Shown: one piece after another, positions 34,250-45,978 of the stretch | How positions within the stretch are numbered: position 1 is the first letter of the stretch | Layout: each line of letters opens with the position of its first letter | Origin: Nepenthes gracilis | Lineage: Eukaryota > Streptophyta > Magnoliopsida > Caryophyllales > Nepenthaceae | Reading direction: 5' to 3' | Assembly: GCA_033239525.1 (NCBI GenBank) | Contig: BSYO01000010.1 | Span: 11,435,379 to 11,499,378 of the forward strand | Length of the DNA stretch: 64,000 nt | Notes under the pieces: generated by a model | What the model saw: only the letters and a program-made list of their open reading frames with translations | Database searches by the model: none | What the model was told of the DNA's origin: nothing | Made by a program: the position numbers and the translations under genes

Positions 34250-35140
34250 TTCTAGAAATGCCTCGAAGGAAACGGACAATTCTTCACCATGGGGCCCACT
34301 TGGCTATAGTTAAAACAAGCTTCACTTTGACAATAAGAATGTCCGTTGACATGATATTTGTCATAATATTCACATACCATCTTTGAATGCTAAGGCTTTA
34401 TTGGTGAAGACTTTAACCCAATTGCCTTCCATTTATCTTGAGCCTTGGACTTAGAGTGATTTGCCTCTGAACTTTGACCTCTGCTCTTTGATCTTTTCTC
34501 AAAAAACTTTTCTCTTTCTTACTCTTATTCAACAAGCAGGGCCCAAACAAGGATTTCGTTATACGTCTGCAACCGAAGAGGCACCAATTGCTTCCTGATT
34601 GAATCTAATAGTTCTTGCAAAAATTTTTGAATTCTCTAGGCCTCATCTGCTAACACTAGTGAAGCAAAAGTGGACAATTCAGTAAATTTAGTATTATATT
34701 CTATCACCATCTTGCTTCCTTACCTCAAATGATTAAATTTGTCTTCTTTGATCTCCCAAATACTTGTGGGGAAAAACTTCTCCATGAAAGACTCCATGAA
34801 CACGTCCCATGAAATTTCTTCATTGTCTAATCCCAACACTTGTCGCTGAATGGCCCACCACTTATTTGCCTCTCCTTCAAACTTATAGGTGGCAAGCTTA
34901 ACTTTATTTTTCTCAGGGTAATTGTTCACCTCAAATACCTTCTCCACTCAATACATTCAATTTTCCATTTTAATGGGGTCAGACCTCCTAAAAACTCCAA
35001 AACATTCTCATTTGTAAGGCAGTCAAAGGATGTCCTCTCATGCCCGTGGTCGGTTATTAGTCTCTATGAGGCTAAGTCCTTATCTAGCCACTATTTTATC
35101 TGGTTCATAATATCACTCATACAACCCACCATTACCAGGT
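34250..35140 (-). pseudogene. element D gag with two damaged zinc knuckles
   Basis: The best stretch is 34947-34720 on the minus strand: MEKVFEVNNYPEKNKVKLAT, then FEGEANKWW and FMEKFFPTSIWEIKEDKFNH. This is the Retrotrans_gag domain, with A..WW and F...FFP landmarks. Downstream come EYNTKFTELSTFA and a basic linker. Two zinc-knuckle-like words follow (CEYYDKYHVNGHSYC and CFNYSQVGPMVKNC); in the second, a Cys is Tyr and the His is Pro. Stops interrupt the linker. Confidence 0.75.
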
Positions 35141-35273
35141 AATCATCTTCTTGACTCAAACTCAATCCACACCCAAATTATCTATTTCTTGCAATATTGA
35201 TACCTATCATATAAAAATATCTAAATAATTAGTTCTTTAAAATTGATTTAAAATATCTTTCCTTACTACTCTT

Positions 35274-35290
35274 TCTCTATTACCATTCAC
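35274..35290 (-). promoter_or_regulatory. element D primer-binding site (initiator-Met type)
   Basis: The minus strand reads TGGTAATAGAGAAAG about 5 nt after the LTR end. It is a worn version of TGGTATCAGAGC. Confidence 0.6.
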
Positions 35291-37361
35291 TGTCACGAAC
35301 CGAGACCAAAATCAGGTAATAGTAATAATTAACAATGGTTGAGATCCACAAAATAAATCTTCAACGTAAAAGATATCCAAATACCTTACCCAAATTTGAA
35401 TCAAACTCGACAAATACTAAAATAGCATCATCAATGCTATGAAATAATGCCAACTAACACAAGATCATTCCAAACTACCCATTTAGACATCAAAATTGGT
35501 CATAACTTGCTCAAAATGTTCAAAAAAAAAAATAACAATATGAATAGCACAAATCTACACTATTGACCCAACATAAGTAAAAAATATCACTATCCAAATA
35601 TCAAAATAATCTAAACCTGCCTCCATGATGATACGATATGCTAACATTAATTTATCTATCATTTTTTGATTACCAAAATATATCAAATATAAGTACAATC
35701 TAACTACAAATTAATTACCGCAAAATAATAAATAAAATCCCTATCATCATCCTTGTCCGAGGTCCCCACAAGATATCCATAGCTTTCTAATTTGGAAGGG
35801 GTCAGAAATAATAAAATTATGACTAGAATATTCAACAAGTATTAGTATGTATATATATAACAAAATAGTATGTCTACAATCAGAGTGAAGGGACAAAATC
35901 AATAAAATATCAATAAATTTTTCATGTAAACCAAAGGACTAAATATGACAATATAACAAATCATTGAATATCCAAATGTGATAACATATGTAAGATCCAT
36001 TGTATAACTATGAATATCACATAATCTAAATGTATGATGACAATTTGAAGTCTAATATCATAAATCTTAATAGTGGTCAAAGTCTTCAAATCTTATGATC
36101 AAATGTTTTGAGTATGAAATTAAATACAAGTAAAAATATAAAAAATAATTTCAAATTAGAGAATTAAAAACCAAAAGATTAACTTTAAGAAAAAGTTACA
36201 TATACTCTCGATAACCATAGACCAAATTACTACTATTTAGACCTATAGATAGGCCGTCTATATATTTTTTTCTATAAAATGAGATCAAATGTAACCTTTT
36301 TTCCACCTATAAATGATAATGTTGTCATCAAATCTATCTAAATATATTATAATATCTAAATATATTAGTTTTGTTTAAATTTTGTGATGATTCTCAATAA
36401 AATACCAACCATAAGTGTCTATATAACAAATATCTAAAACTTTTCCTATCTGATGAAAAAGTATAAAATTTTCACTTTGAAGAAATACAAATACAAAATT
36501 TTTCTCCCTATGAAAAAATATAAATATCAAAATGAATATAAAATAAAGCTTGATCCAAAACACATGCATGAAGTACTACTTGCACGACCCATATACAAAT
36601 TTTTATGACTTTTTCTTTACAAATACTTATATATATAAATATAATATTTTAAAATATTTACTCAATTTTTACAAAATGAGCAAAATCCTCAGATATTGGC
36701 AAAACCAAAACAAAATCTCATAACATCTAATAAAACTATATACATGCACATACATTTAGATTGGGAAAAGTAAAATGTCATGTGTACATAATAAAACCAC
36801 CAAATGTATCCAAAATAAAAAGAAAACAATAGGCCAATGATTGGGTTTAAGAATCCTTATCATTAACATTTAATTTGATAAATCTAACCAAAAAATATTT
36901 TAAAATCCCTCTTATTGTATTCCTCTCTCTTCCTTTCCTCCTATTTCTCTCTCCTTTTTTCCTTTTTTTTTTTGTAAAAATGTCCAAAAATAATAACAGG
37001 TGCGCTTATATATACAAATCAATGTATAAGCACCGTGGCAAACCCTAACGATGCTACGCATGAGTGCCGCCTTAGGTGTGAATAATTTGCCAATTCTACG
37101 CACGAGCGACCAAGAGGTGTACATCTGACACCCTATAATTTACTTGAAACATGCTCAAATGCTCCAGAGGTACTCCTCTTGCCCACCTAATCTTCCAAAA
37201 TTTTACACTAGCACGCGTCAGACATGCCTCAAGTGTTAAACCTACTTTCTTATGTAAACTTTTCTTTAAATTTTTATTGTATAATTATTTTTAATATTTT
37301 TAAAATAAATTCAAAATAAACTAACAATGTCAAATAAATTAATTGGAAATTGAGTGTTACA
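35291..37361 (-). repeat. element D 5' LTR
   Basis: 2,071 bp, TGTCACGAACC to ...GAGTGTTACA on the plus strand. It lacks the oddities of the duplicated left copy and is collinear with it. Followed by the ACTGT target copy. The ORFs inside (36375-36569, 36912-37124) are fortuitous. Confidence 0.85.
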
Positions 37362-37366
37362 ACTGT
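37362..37366. repeat. target-site duplication of element D (right), ACTGT
   Basis: Matches 26532-26536. On both sides the surrounding sequence is gypsy integrase of element F. Confidence 0.85.
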
Positions 37367-37870
37367 ACCATGACCTTAGTTGACTTTGATAGTCAAACTA
37401 TAAAATTTGTCATTCTATGACCTCACTTCCAACATGCTCTAAGTTATGGGCTGAGATTTCCTTCAAGACCTTGTATGTTCCACTTTCACCCATGGATAGA
37501 TCAAATCCTTTCATTTGAAATCTTTCTCATCCGTCTTCAATCTACCCACAAAATATCTTCCTCAAATCATGGCACATTTTCATGCTCACGGGTTGTGTAA
37601 GTGCTTAATATGATGAGCTTCTTTTTGAGATTTCTGTCAAGAGGTCACCTGTATTTGAAACACATGATTGATTGAGGAACCTATGTATGCCCTTGACTCC
37701 CCAATAGAAGTTTGCTTAAGAATTAATCGGGAAGTCTTTTGTGATCTTCATAAGCAATGGATCCTCCTCCTCGTTCTTCTGGGTCCTCTCCATAAACCTT
37801 TGCATAACCTATAATATGATATAAACATCTGCAACCACTTCAAAATCTTTGAATTTGACAATCCACTACT
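37367..37870 (-). pseudogene. element F integrase, N-terminal part (degenerate)
   Basis: The minus strand near 37600-37560 reads KMCHDLRKIFCG, comparable to the 'KMY.DL...FWW.GMKRD' opening of the gypsy integrase zinc region. The rest is rich in stops. The gene continues across element D at 26531. Identification depends mostly on position between RNase H (38080-38220) and the SDKD fragment. Confidence 0.45.
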
Positions 37871-38059
37871 TCTCCCAACATCTTCTTTTCCCATATCGTC
37901 AATTGACAAATAAATCCTATGGACTCTCGGCTCAAAGTATAGGACACTACATTAGTTTTCTTAATTGATATCGAATCTCACAATCAGTAATTTTTACAAA
38001 AAGTCCATCCATTTCTTTATGTTCTTTCTATAAAAATAATTATGCCAACTTTTGAGCAA

Positions 38060-38230
38060 ATAAAGAATTCTCCTTACAATATAATGATGCCAAATCCTTA
38101 ACGCGAACACATTCACAACTAACTCCATATCAGGGATTAGGTACTTAAATTTATAATTCTTTAATTGTCTAGACCTATAAGTAATAATTTCTTAGCCCAA
38201 CAATAGAACAAATCTCATCAACTTTTCATA
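38060..38230 (-). pseudogene. element F RNase H (degenerate)
   Basis: The minus strand reads EIITYRSRQLKNYKFKYLIP, then DMELVVNVFALRIWHHYIV. This matches the gypsy block 'VIAYASRQLK.HE.NYPTHDLELAAVVFALK.WRHYL'. Frames are broken on both sides. Confidence 0.65.
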
Positions 38231-38259
38231 CAATGCTTTAGTAAAACCTTTAGATCATT

Positions 38260-38860
38260 GTATAATAGCCAAAAAGACCTAAGAAAATCAAAACCTCCAT
38301 TTATATCAGAGGTTTAGCTCCAATATATTTGATGGATCCACCGGTACACCTACTTTTGAATAATGTGGCCTAGGAATACCATCTCTTCAAATCAACAACT
38401 TTTGAGTTTTTCAAATAAGCACTCTCCTCCAATTTATGAGGAAAACCCCTCAAATACTCTTTATACATTCTGGTACCCTCGAAGTAAACCCAAATGTTAT
38501 CAGTAAGCACAACAATGAATCGATACAAATGAAGCATGAACAACTAATCTACCACGACTATGAATGTCATCAATGCATAGTGCCCATACATCATCCAGAA
38601 CAATACCTCTACAATATTACTATCATCGATCCACAACTTATTCTAATTAATTGCACATCTATCTTCAAAAATACCTGAGCTCCCTACCATTGATGATCGA
38701 ATCCTTAGCAGTGGATGATTGCTTTTGATTGTCATCTTGTTTAATTCTCTGTAATTGCTATAGAGTTGCACACATCCTTTCTTCTTCTTCATGAACAACA
38801 CCAAAGCTCCCTCACGGTGCAATGTTTGGCCTAATAAAGCCCAAATCCACTGACTCCTGA
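38260..38860 (-). pseudogene. element F reverse transcriptase (degenerate)
   Basis: The minus strand near 38820-38690 gives ALVLFMKKKKGCVQL, YRELNKMTIKSNHPL and LRIRSSMVG. This is the '[37 protein letters not shown]' block. Further left only scattered words remain. The ORF at 38436-38678 on the plus strand is opposite to this and has no motif. Confidence 0.6.
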
Positions 38861-38899
38861 AGCTATAACTTTAAATCCTTAAGCTTTGCTGATGCCATC

Positions 38900-39918
38900 A
38901 GTTAAGGGGCTCTGGGAATTAGTGCAGCCCCATGAGGCAACTTAATTGTCAAGTCAATCACTCTCTTAGTCTTTAGCCCTGGAAACTCCTCCAGAACATG
39001 TTCAAGGACTCTCAAATAATAGGGATGTTCACAATCCTTTACTCCTGCTCCGCCACAGGTAAAAAAGCTAAAAATCTTCTGTAACTACTTTGTAATAAGT
39101 TTTAGTTGCTGAGGTTAAAAATGCTCTATAGCTGCTCTACAACAAGTGTTGACTATGTAATGTTGACACCATTGTCATCACTTTCTTGTACTTAACTCCC
39201 TTGAACTCTAATGGTGGAATGTCGGGTACAATGAACTTCACAATCTCCTCATCAATAGGTCAACCATGAACTCTATCTTCTACTCAGGAGATACTCTCGT
39301 AAGCACCTCTAGAATTTTGTCCACAACTTTTGCACAGCTGTAATGTCCTTGAGTTGTTCACTCCATGCAGTCATTAACACAACTATAATGAAGCCCTGGT
39401 ATCCTCAATGCAAAAGATGGCATGCATCTTTGAGGTCACGGCAACTCCCGACCCCTCGAGGCTCGAACTCAAGAATGCTGAGGATAAAGAAGCTAACTAT
39501 ACTAAAACAAACAAAGAACAGTATGGCAATAGCCAAGAAATCTAATCCAAGCACTAGGATCACCTTAAAATCTATCATCCTCAAAGGATAAGATCAACTA
39601 GTAATAATTACTATTACTCACATTACATTGCTTAGGGTACCTTACACCTATTAGAATTGGCCTAATCTATAATTGATAAGAGCTTTGATTCTCTAAATCG
39701 AATTTTAAGTTCCAATGACATCGAAACTCAACTTGATTTAGATTTACTGACTTAAAACTAAGTTCTAAATTATATTACTAAGTCTCAATTTAAAATAAAT
39801 AAAGATATTCTAAATCCCAAAACACTCAGAGAATCACCTATTATTCCTCAAATATCACTGATTTTTAAGTTGTTAGGAATTCTCATAGAACCTTATCTCT
39901 CTAACACCATAATTATAG
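38900..39918. other. element F interior upstream of RT, gag/PR not recognised
   Basis: By position it should hold gag and protease on the minus strand, but I could not find a zinc knuckle or DSG word. A primer-site-like TGGTGTTAGAGAG lies on the minus strand at 39896-39909, just before the LTR. Confidence 0.45.
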
Positions 39919-41035
39919 TGACCAAGACCCAGTCAATGATTGTGGCCCTAAATTGTCAAAAAGTGACCAAAAGCCACGAATCAATATAAACTATTGAGTG
40001 TCATAATAATTCGTAATAAAGTTATCAATTTTGTTAATGGACTTCAAAATCTGAACATCTATAAGAATCATCAACATACTATCAAAGCATACAAATAAAT
40101 GATTTTAGTATGATAATCATGTGCATCATAAGTCAAGTGTCAATTGGTCGTCAGATTACTCCCTCTTAAAACTGAGATAAGAATTTATAATATGAGGAAT
40201 AGTAGTCTTGAATAAATGATATGAAAGGTGTTACAAAGGATTACATGAAAAGAAGATCCCTTAGAATCAAGAGTTGGTTGCATGAAAATCATAGTCACTT
40301 GCAAATGAAGTGTAGAAGATCACAGGTTATTTGTCTCAAGTGTAGATCTTTCTTCTCTATGTAAGGTATGAATCCCAACTTGGGTGAGGGAGACCATGAC
40401 ACTCTTTCTCTTTTCTTCTGCACGAATCTCCTTCTTCTTTTGATCCACACACAACCTCACTATCTTGTCTCTCTTCGGTGGTCAGCAAAAAGAAAAATGA
40501 AAGATAAAAAGCCAAAGTTGTTTAGGATTTTATGAAATAAGTAGCTAGGGTTTTGTGTTTTTCCTCTCTTTCTAAAATTTAAAATTCAAGATTAGCAACC
40601 TGGTTTGTAGATCCCAGTCTGCCACCTCACTTATTAAGCTGCTAAAGAAGCTAGGGTTTACAAGGAGAAAAAGGAAGGGTGGCGCCTACTAGGTTTCATA
40701 GGGAAAAACTAGTTTAGGTGATTTCCCTCCTTTATTTGAAATTTCAAAGGTAAAAACAAAGATAGCCTCTTTTATCAAAATAAAGTTATTCGGATTTCCT
40801 AAGGTGTAGGGAGGCGACTAGGGTTTTGTTTGGTTTCCCTCATTTTATTTTTTAATAAAACAAAACATCAAGCTGATTTAATTCCCTCCTAAGATGCCAT
40901 TTTACTTCTTTAATATTAGCTGTCCAAGAATAAAACTGGACAAATCAAGATAAGAATTCCACAAAGGACGATGGGCGAAGTTATTGTGGGTAAGTTAGGG
41001 TTTTCAATATACCATTTCACAGGGTTAGCTTAATT
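39919..41035 (-). repeat. element F 5' LTR, truncated
   Basis: Begins TGACCAAGACCC on the plus strand. It matches 12422-13550 in order: ATAAACTATTGAGT, ATTACTCCCTCTTAAAACTG and AAGATAAGAATTCCAC. Similarity stops at a run of 21 T (41038-41058), so about 300 bp of LTR end are missing. Confidence 0.7.
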
Positions 41036-42547
41036 GGTTTTTTTTTTTTTTTTTTTTTCTGTTGGGTTTTGCTTTTCTTTTATAACATGGACCATTGATC
41101 TACTAAGCAAAAGAAAATATAGATCTTTGGTTTTGGAATTTTAAATTTTCAACTCTTTATATTTTTCCTGATTTGAAGCCCGTTGGTGATTGGGTTGATT
41201 GTGAGGGATGGTACTGAGATTGGGATGATGACCAAATATGTGGGTGTGTAACAAAAAAATATATAGAAATTGCAAATAAGAAAATAAATAAACATTGATA
41301 AAAGTAAATTATTAACCAAATGCTACATACTAAAAGTTAAACCTTTGCGTTGAACAGAAAAAAAAACTATAGTAAGAACAACGACCTTTGTGGTTGTGTG
41401 ACCAAACAACAATGAAAGCCCGAAACTTCTACAGTGTAATAATTTAATGCACATTTATATATAATAATTTAATATTAATATTCATATATATATATATATA
41501 TACACGTATGCTTGTATAAAGTCGGTCTGAAAATTATATAATCTAGCCCGACATATTGGCCACAAAAACGATGTCGTGCCAAAATTGACAGTTCAGCTAT
41601 CAGCTGCGGGCCAATAGCAAGCTCTATAAGCGCGTAAACTTTTCATCCAACAGCGTCATTTCTTGAACGGAGAGAATAGACCGCATAACCCGATCGTTTG
41701 AATCAACCAAGAAATTACGTAAAACATCACACGTAAAAAACCACAAAAGAAAGAATAAAATGAACAATAATTACTAATTCCAAAATTACAATTCGGTCAG
41801 CCCTCCACTGAGAATACAAGTTGATGATCTCAGCTGGAAGGAATGAAGTAATTTTTTTATAAATAATAAATTTGTATATTTAACAAACTTTACGAAATAA
41901 AGATCATAAACCACGGCAGGGCAGCTAAAAATAGTAAATTACAACCTAATTCCTATCACATAAACCTAATACAATAACATATGCCAAAAGAGCCTGAACA
42001 AATAGCGGCATTAAATAGACAATATTGAATTCAAACATATCGTGTCCAGCATGACATGAAACTTATACATTCTGTCTTAATACAACACATGGTTCGCGCT
42101 ATGTTGGATCGATTGTGCCTACGGGTTGTTCACCACAGGCTAGTAAGCACTATTTATAATTAAAAATGAGGTCAAATTTTAAATTTAAGGAAAAAAACAA
42201 ACGTACGTGAATGGCCCAATATAGAAGTTTTAGCACAAGGCCCCTTAATGCACATGTGCTATTCAAGTGGACATCATATGTAGAAATTCTAGATAAATAG
42301 CATTTATGTGGGGCTTGGGCATAACTTAGACACAAATATTCTAATAAAAAATACTCTTATGTGCATAGTAGGCATAGGTTAGATATAAATATTTTTAACA
42401 AATATAAAATATTCTTAACAAAAAGATATAAAAATATTAAAAAATAAAATTACATAAAATTTTTAACAAATACATCATATTTTATTTATTCTATTAAATA
42501 TTTTTTGATATTATAATTTAAAATGTAATATATATATATATATCTAA
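41036..42547. other. unassigned intergenic DNA
   Basis: Starts with the T21 run. It then holds AT-rich DNA with an (AT)n microsatellite at 41487-41510 and another at 42527-42542. A moderately GC segment (41540-41720) contains CCAAT-like words and GCGCG but no ORF. Nothing recognised as a gene; it may be the only low-copy DNA in the left two thirds. Confidence 0.4.
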
Positions 42548-42606
42548 TGGGGACGCCAGTAGTGGGTCGACCCAAAAGGAATAAGTGGCCCATTTATACC
42601 TAAGAC

Positions 42607-42625
42607 GGTCAACGCTGCGTTGACC
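42607..42625. promoter_or_regulatory. inverted W-box pair GGTCAACGCTGCGTTGACC
   Basis: Perfect 9-bp arms around a single T. It lies about 400 bp upstream of the LTR TATA box and has the same arms as 4128-4148 in element A. Confidence 0.65.
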
Positions 42626-43004
42626 AGAAGAGCATAGCAAGTCGGTCGGACGCGGCCCAGAGTAAACACGGTCCATGACTAAATCAGCCCACGTTCACCT
42701 TCCCAAACCTCAACAGTCGACTACCCTAATTTTTCGTATTTTCAAGAAAAGCAATCTCACCTGTAATGGTAGTATCCCAGAATCAGAGCACATTTCAAAA
42801 GGAAATCGCACAAATCACGGTACGATCCACTAGGGGTGCCCTAATTGTCATTGTAGGCGGCATCTCTACGGAAGGAAGGAAATCCTCATTTATAACCGTT
42901 GTTGTCCAGAATGGCGCCTGCGCCCATATTAGGGAAGGCAACGATTCCCACAGAAAGCGGGCATCTCATCTTGCCACCTAAGAAAGGTAGTGAGAGCCCA
43001 CGAC

Positions 43005-43010
43005 TATAAA
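43005..43010 (+). promoter_or_regulatory. TATA box of C LTR
   Basis: TATAAA within CGACTATAAAGGGC, about 460 bp before the LTR end. A good candidate for the element promoter. Confidence 0.6.
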
Positions 43011-43467
43011 GGGCTATGGAGATTCACTCCACAAGCATGCTCCATTGCCTACTAAACGCCCTCTATCATACTCAAGCTAACAGAAGCTCTCCATGCTCTC
43101 AAACTTTCCAACGCTCTCTCCTTTCCTCTTCACTACTAGTTCCCTGCAGGCTAAATACTAAGAGAAAATTACTTTCTGTAAGCATCCACAACCCAAGCTA
43201 CACTCTCCATAAGTGCACCTCCCTTCATCATTCTCAAACACATCCCCAACATCCATATTTGCATTCACTATATTTTACCTTCTAATTCTCAGAATGTTGT
43301 TTACTGATTTGAGTGTCGTAGTATTTTTAATATGATCAAATTTTACCGTCACCTGACCTCTTATTTGAAGTTATGGTGTAAAGGATCCAAAACTCAATGG
43401 ATGGAGACCGAAATTCGACAACCAACTCAATCCAAACCCGTTCAAAGTTTTGATCTAAGACGCATCA

Positions 43468-43484
43468 TTGGCGCCGTCTGAGAA
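43468..43484 (+). promoter_or_regulatory. element C primer-binding site
   Basis: TTGGCGCCGTCTGAGAA immediately after GACGCATCA. It has the same core as the primer sites of A, B and G. Confidence 0.8.
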
Positions 43485-43537
43485 CGTTGATTAAAAGCCA
43501 ACCAACCATATTTCCCAAATCAACATCATCTAACAAA

Positions 43538-45060
43538 ATGGTGAACACTAGGGCTCAAGCTAGCATTCCCGCTAGAGAGGCTGCCTCTCCCAACCACGAC
43601 CACTCAGCTAGTAGTCTGACGGGAGAGTAGCCTGCCTTAATTTTTCTGGCCATGGCGGAGCAGATGAACAAAATGTCTAAGATGCTCCAAATACACTTCA
43701 TGTACCAAGGCAAGAAGAAGTAGGGGGCTCAGTCCTCCTCAACCCCCATACTGGCCTCTAGGTGGGGAGGCCAAAGGAAAAAGAGACCGACTAAGAAGAC
43801 CTCGAGGCCTGGTAACTCTCATCTCCCACTGGTCTCCAACACCCAGAGCCATTCAAGGCTTGAGGAGTGCTTGGGCCGTGGGACTCCAGATGAGAGTCCG
43901 GAAAGAAGAAACCCCCGGTATTCTTGGGACGAACAGAGGCCTCCCACGCAGGAGGGAGCCTCTCGGATCATTTGATCTACAAGCGATAGTAGCCGATCAG
44001 TGACGTCCCACATCACAGAGGGAATGGAGTTGAGAACTTACATCAACTCTAAAAGATTTAGAAACTTCTCCCAAGTGGAGGAAAATGTGGAGAAAAGCTG
44101 GAACCGCATGTTCAAGGACAATGACAAGCACGCAGCTGATATGAAGAGATCTCTATTCACCATAGAGATCCGAACCCGACCAATGCCGACCAAGTTTAAG
44201 ATGCCAGCCCTAGATCCCTTTAATGGGAGCACTAATCCCATGGATCACTTTCACACCTTTCTGAGCTTCCAAGGCCTAGAGGAGGAGTCAATATATCGAT
44301 ATTTTCCTTTCACCTTGAAGGAAGACGCTCGAATTTGGTTCTATTGGCTTCCTTCAAACTTGATCCAGAGTTTTTGGGATCTCACTAATCTCTTGCTAAC
44401 CCAGTACACTTCTAGCCACCGGGAAGAGAAGTAACTATAGCATATTGCCCACATCAAATAGAAGCAGGGCGAGAACCCAAAGAAGTTCCTGGAGTGGTTC
44501 ACGGTAGAAGCTCAAAAAATTTTCAAGCTCACAAGAGATGAAGCTCGATAGCTTCATCTCTGCACTAGGGCCGGCAACTTCTTCAAGCACCTAACCTACA
44601 AGAATCCATAAACCTTTCAGGAAGTAGAAGCTATTACCCAGGCCTACGTGACCGCCAAAGAGGCCAATGAGGCAAAGCATCAAGAGAGGACCGTCCAGCC
44701 TCGCTTTTTCTCTGCAGAAGGAAAGAGAAAGAATGGGGGTGGTGATAACCCTCGAAGGAAGCAACTTCGAACCGGGGCACTCGTCCGGAAGGAGTACAGG
44801 CTCATCAACCTGACTCCCCTGAACGACACGCGGGCAAAAATCCTCATACAAATCCGTGGTAAGAAATTGGTTAAATAGCCAAAGCCACTGAAGAACACGG
44901 AGGGAGGAGATCCAGCGAAGTACTTTGATTTTCATTGATCTCTAGGGCACACCATGGAGGAATGTAAGACGCTATAATGGGAAATCGAAGAACTGATCCG
45001 CCGCAGCCACCTTACAAAGTTCCTAAGGAATCCTGCGTAGACCCCCGGAACCTCAGGTGG
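43538..45060 (+). pseudogene. element C gag (degenerate)
   Basis: Starts MVNTRAQASIPAREAASPNH at 43538, with a stop after about 30 codons. The best open part is 44000-44434: a polar N-terminal run, then PTKFKMPALDPFNGSTNPMD HF, YRYFPFTLKEDARIWFY and LLLTQYTS, which is the Retrotrans_gag domain. It ends at a stop and continues in another frame. The zinc knuckle near 44925-44970 reads YFDFH-stop-SLGHTMEECKTL, with the first Cys lost. EIEELIRRSHL follows, as is usual in this group. Confidence 0.75.
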
Positions 45061-45105
45061 TGACGGGTCAGATTAGCCCCAGCCAAGAACTGGGTAGCCG
45101 CTGGG

Positions 45106-45490
45106 GTGGTTAATATGGTGACCACCCGACCTGCCAAGGCACATCTGATAGATTGCCAGGAGAAGTTGGACAAGCGCAAGAAGCATAGGGTGGGGGAAGA
45201 TGTCATTAGCTTTAGTATAATGATATGGCTATGTAATCTATCTCCATTCAGATCCCCTAATTGTATTGCGCTCGTTTTGGATGGTACGCTTGACTACCAA
45301 TTGAAACGAGCTTTTATTGATAATAGAAATTCAAGAAATTTGCTTTACCTCGATACATTGTTTAAGTTAGGATTCAAAAAGAATCAACTCAAACCGGCCG
45401 AAGGACCGTTGCATAGTCTTGATAACGAACCAGTGGCCGTCTAAGGGACAATACAATTAGAGGTCACCCTGAGCACGTACTCCAGAACGA
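45106..45490 (+). pseudogene. element C protease (degenerate)
   Basis: The open stretch 45106-45444 reads ...CIALVLDGTLDYQLKRAFID, NRNSRNLLYLDTLFKLGFKK, then GPLHSLDNEPVAV and a stop. It continues with IQLEVTLSTYSRTTSH. The active-site D(S/T)G appears as DNR, so it is inactive. The 'YNAILGRP' end expected next is lost where the element stops. Confidence 0.65.
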
Positions 45491-45535
45491 CAAGTCACAC
45501 ATCCTCTCTTTCCTCTATTGCAAAAATGTTGGAAG

Positions 45536-45978
45536 AAAACTAATCACACGGGTTAAATACCCAAATTGGCACTCGAGCCCCAATCAGGAACTCCTTGGCG
45601 CAACAACACTAGAAATCACGCTCGAGTGTGCCTCGGGTGTGCTTCGGGCATGCCTATACTAGAAATCATGCCTGGGGCACGCCTCGAGCATGCTTTAGGC
45701 ACACTTATACTGGAAATTGCCCCTCAGGCGCACCTCGGGCATACTTCAGGTGCATCTATACTGGAAATCATGCCTCGGATGCGCTTTGGGGTGCTTCAAA
45801 TACAAGGGTTCTATTTTTCGCGCTCGAGCCTGCATCAGGTCTGCGTCAAGCCTAGATTCAGTCGGTCCTTTTTTTGATTCCTTTAGTCCAATTTTTTGCA
45901 TCCTTTAACATCAATTTTGATTATATTAATTTAATTAATCATGATTAATATAATTTAAAAACCATAACCTTACAATTT
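45536..45978 (-). repeat. chromovirus-type LTR fragment with 51-bp minisatellite
   Basis: The right end (ATTATATTAATTTAATTAATC ... CCTTACA at 45978) matches the E LTR ends, and the GC-rich CTCGAG-containing block precedes it as in E. The left side is missing. It abuts element C at about 45535. Confidence 0.55.
45609..45800. repeat. 51-bp tandem repeat (about 4 units)
   Basis: Units start at 45609, 45659, 45710 and 45761 with CT(A/G)GAAAT. Each then has two or three GC(C/A)TCGGGC-type words. The period is 50-51, so a plus-strand ORF (45566-45877) stays open and encodes a 17-residue repeat (ILEIMPGARLEHALGT type). I consider the ORF a by-product of the period. Confidence 0.8.

Larger units (their letters stand above)
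26537..37361 (-). mobile_element. element D: chromovirus-like (Tekay/Del type) gypsy retrotransposon
   Basis: 10.8 kb with both LTRs (26537-28656, 35291-37361), 5-bp target duplication ACTGT, and an initiator-Met-like primer site. Minus-strand genes run in order gag, protease, RT, RNase H, integrase with a chromovirus-type C-terminus. It inserted into the integrase of element F. It has itself received a LINE (in RT) and a MITE (just after the integrase). Without these, the interior is about 4.3 kb, normal for the group. All genes carry stops or frameshifts. Confidence 0.85.
12422..41035 (-). mobile_element. element F: old chromovirus-like gypsy split by elements E and D
   Basis: LTR copies at 12422-13937 and 39919-41035 are homologous. 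Shared words include ATTACTC.(T/C)TCTTAAAACTGAGAT and AAGATAAGAATTCCAC. Between them lie minus-strand RT, RNase H and integrase fragments (38860-37367, continuing at 26531-26280 on the far side of D). Removing E, D and the local duplication leaves about 5 kb of interior, a normal gypsy size. The right LTR is cut at about 41035 by a run of 21 T. Whole-element target duplication cannot be verified. Confidence 0.7.
42548..43467 (+). repeat. element C 5' LTR
   Basis: About 920 bp, TGGGGACGCC to ..GACGCATCA. It holds a perfect W-box palindrome (42607-42625) and a TATA box (43005-43010), with a long leader to the primer site. The ORFs inside (42766-42981, 43016-43285) have no motif. Confidence 0.7.
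42548..45535 (+). mobile_element. element C: truncated Tat-like gypsy (LTR-gag-PR)
   Basis: Plus-strand LTR (42548-43467), primer site, gag from 43538 and protease to about 45490, then abrupt transition to a chromovirus-type LTR fragment. RT onwards and the 3' LTR are missing. The protease shares long runs with elements A and B (DYQLKR, NLLYLDT, KLGFKKNQLKP). Gag and PR have several stops. Confidence 0.75.

Noticed and set aside
41540..41720. Possible host promoter
   Set aside because: CCAAT-like words and a local GC rise were noticed, but no ORF or exon follows on either side.
43819..44935. Minus-strand ORFs across element C gag (for example 44591-44935)
   Set aside because: Shadows of the plus-strand gag, which has the recognised domain.
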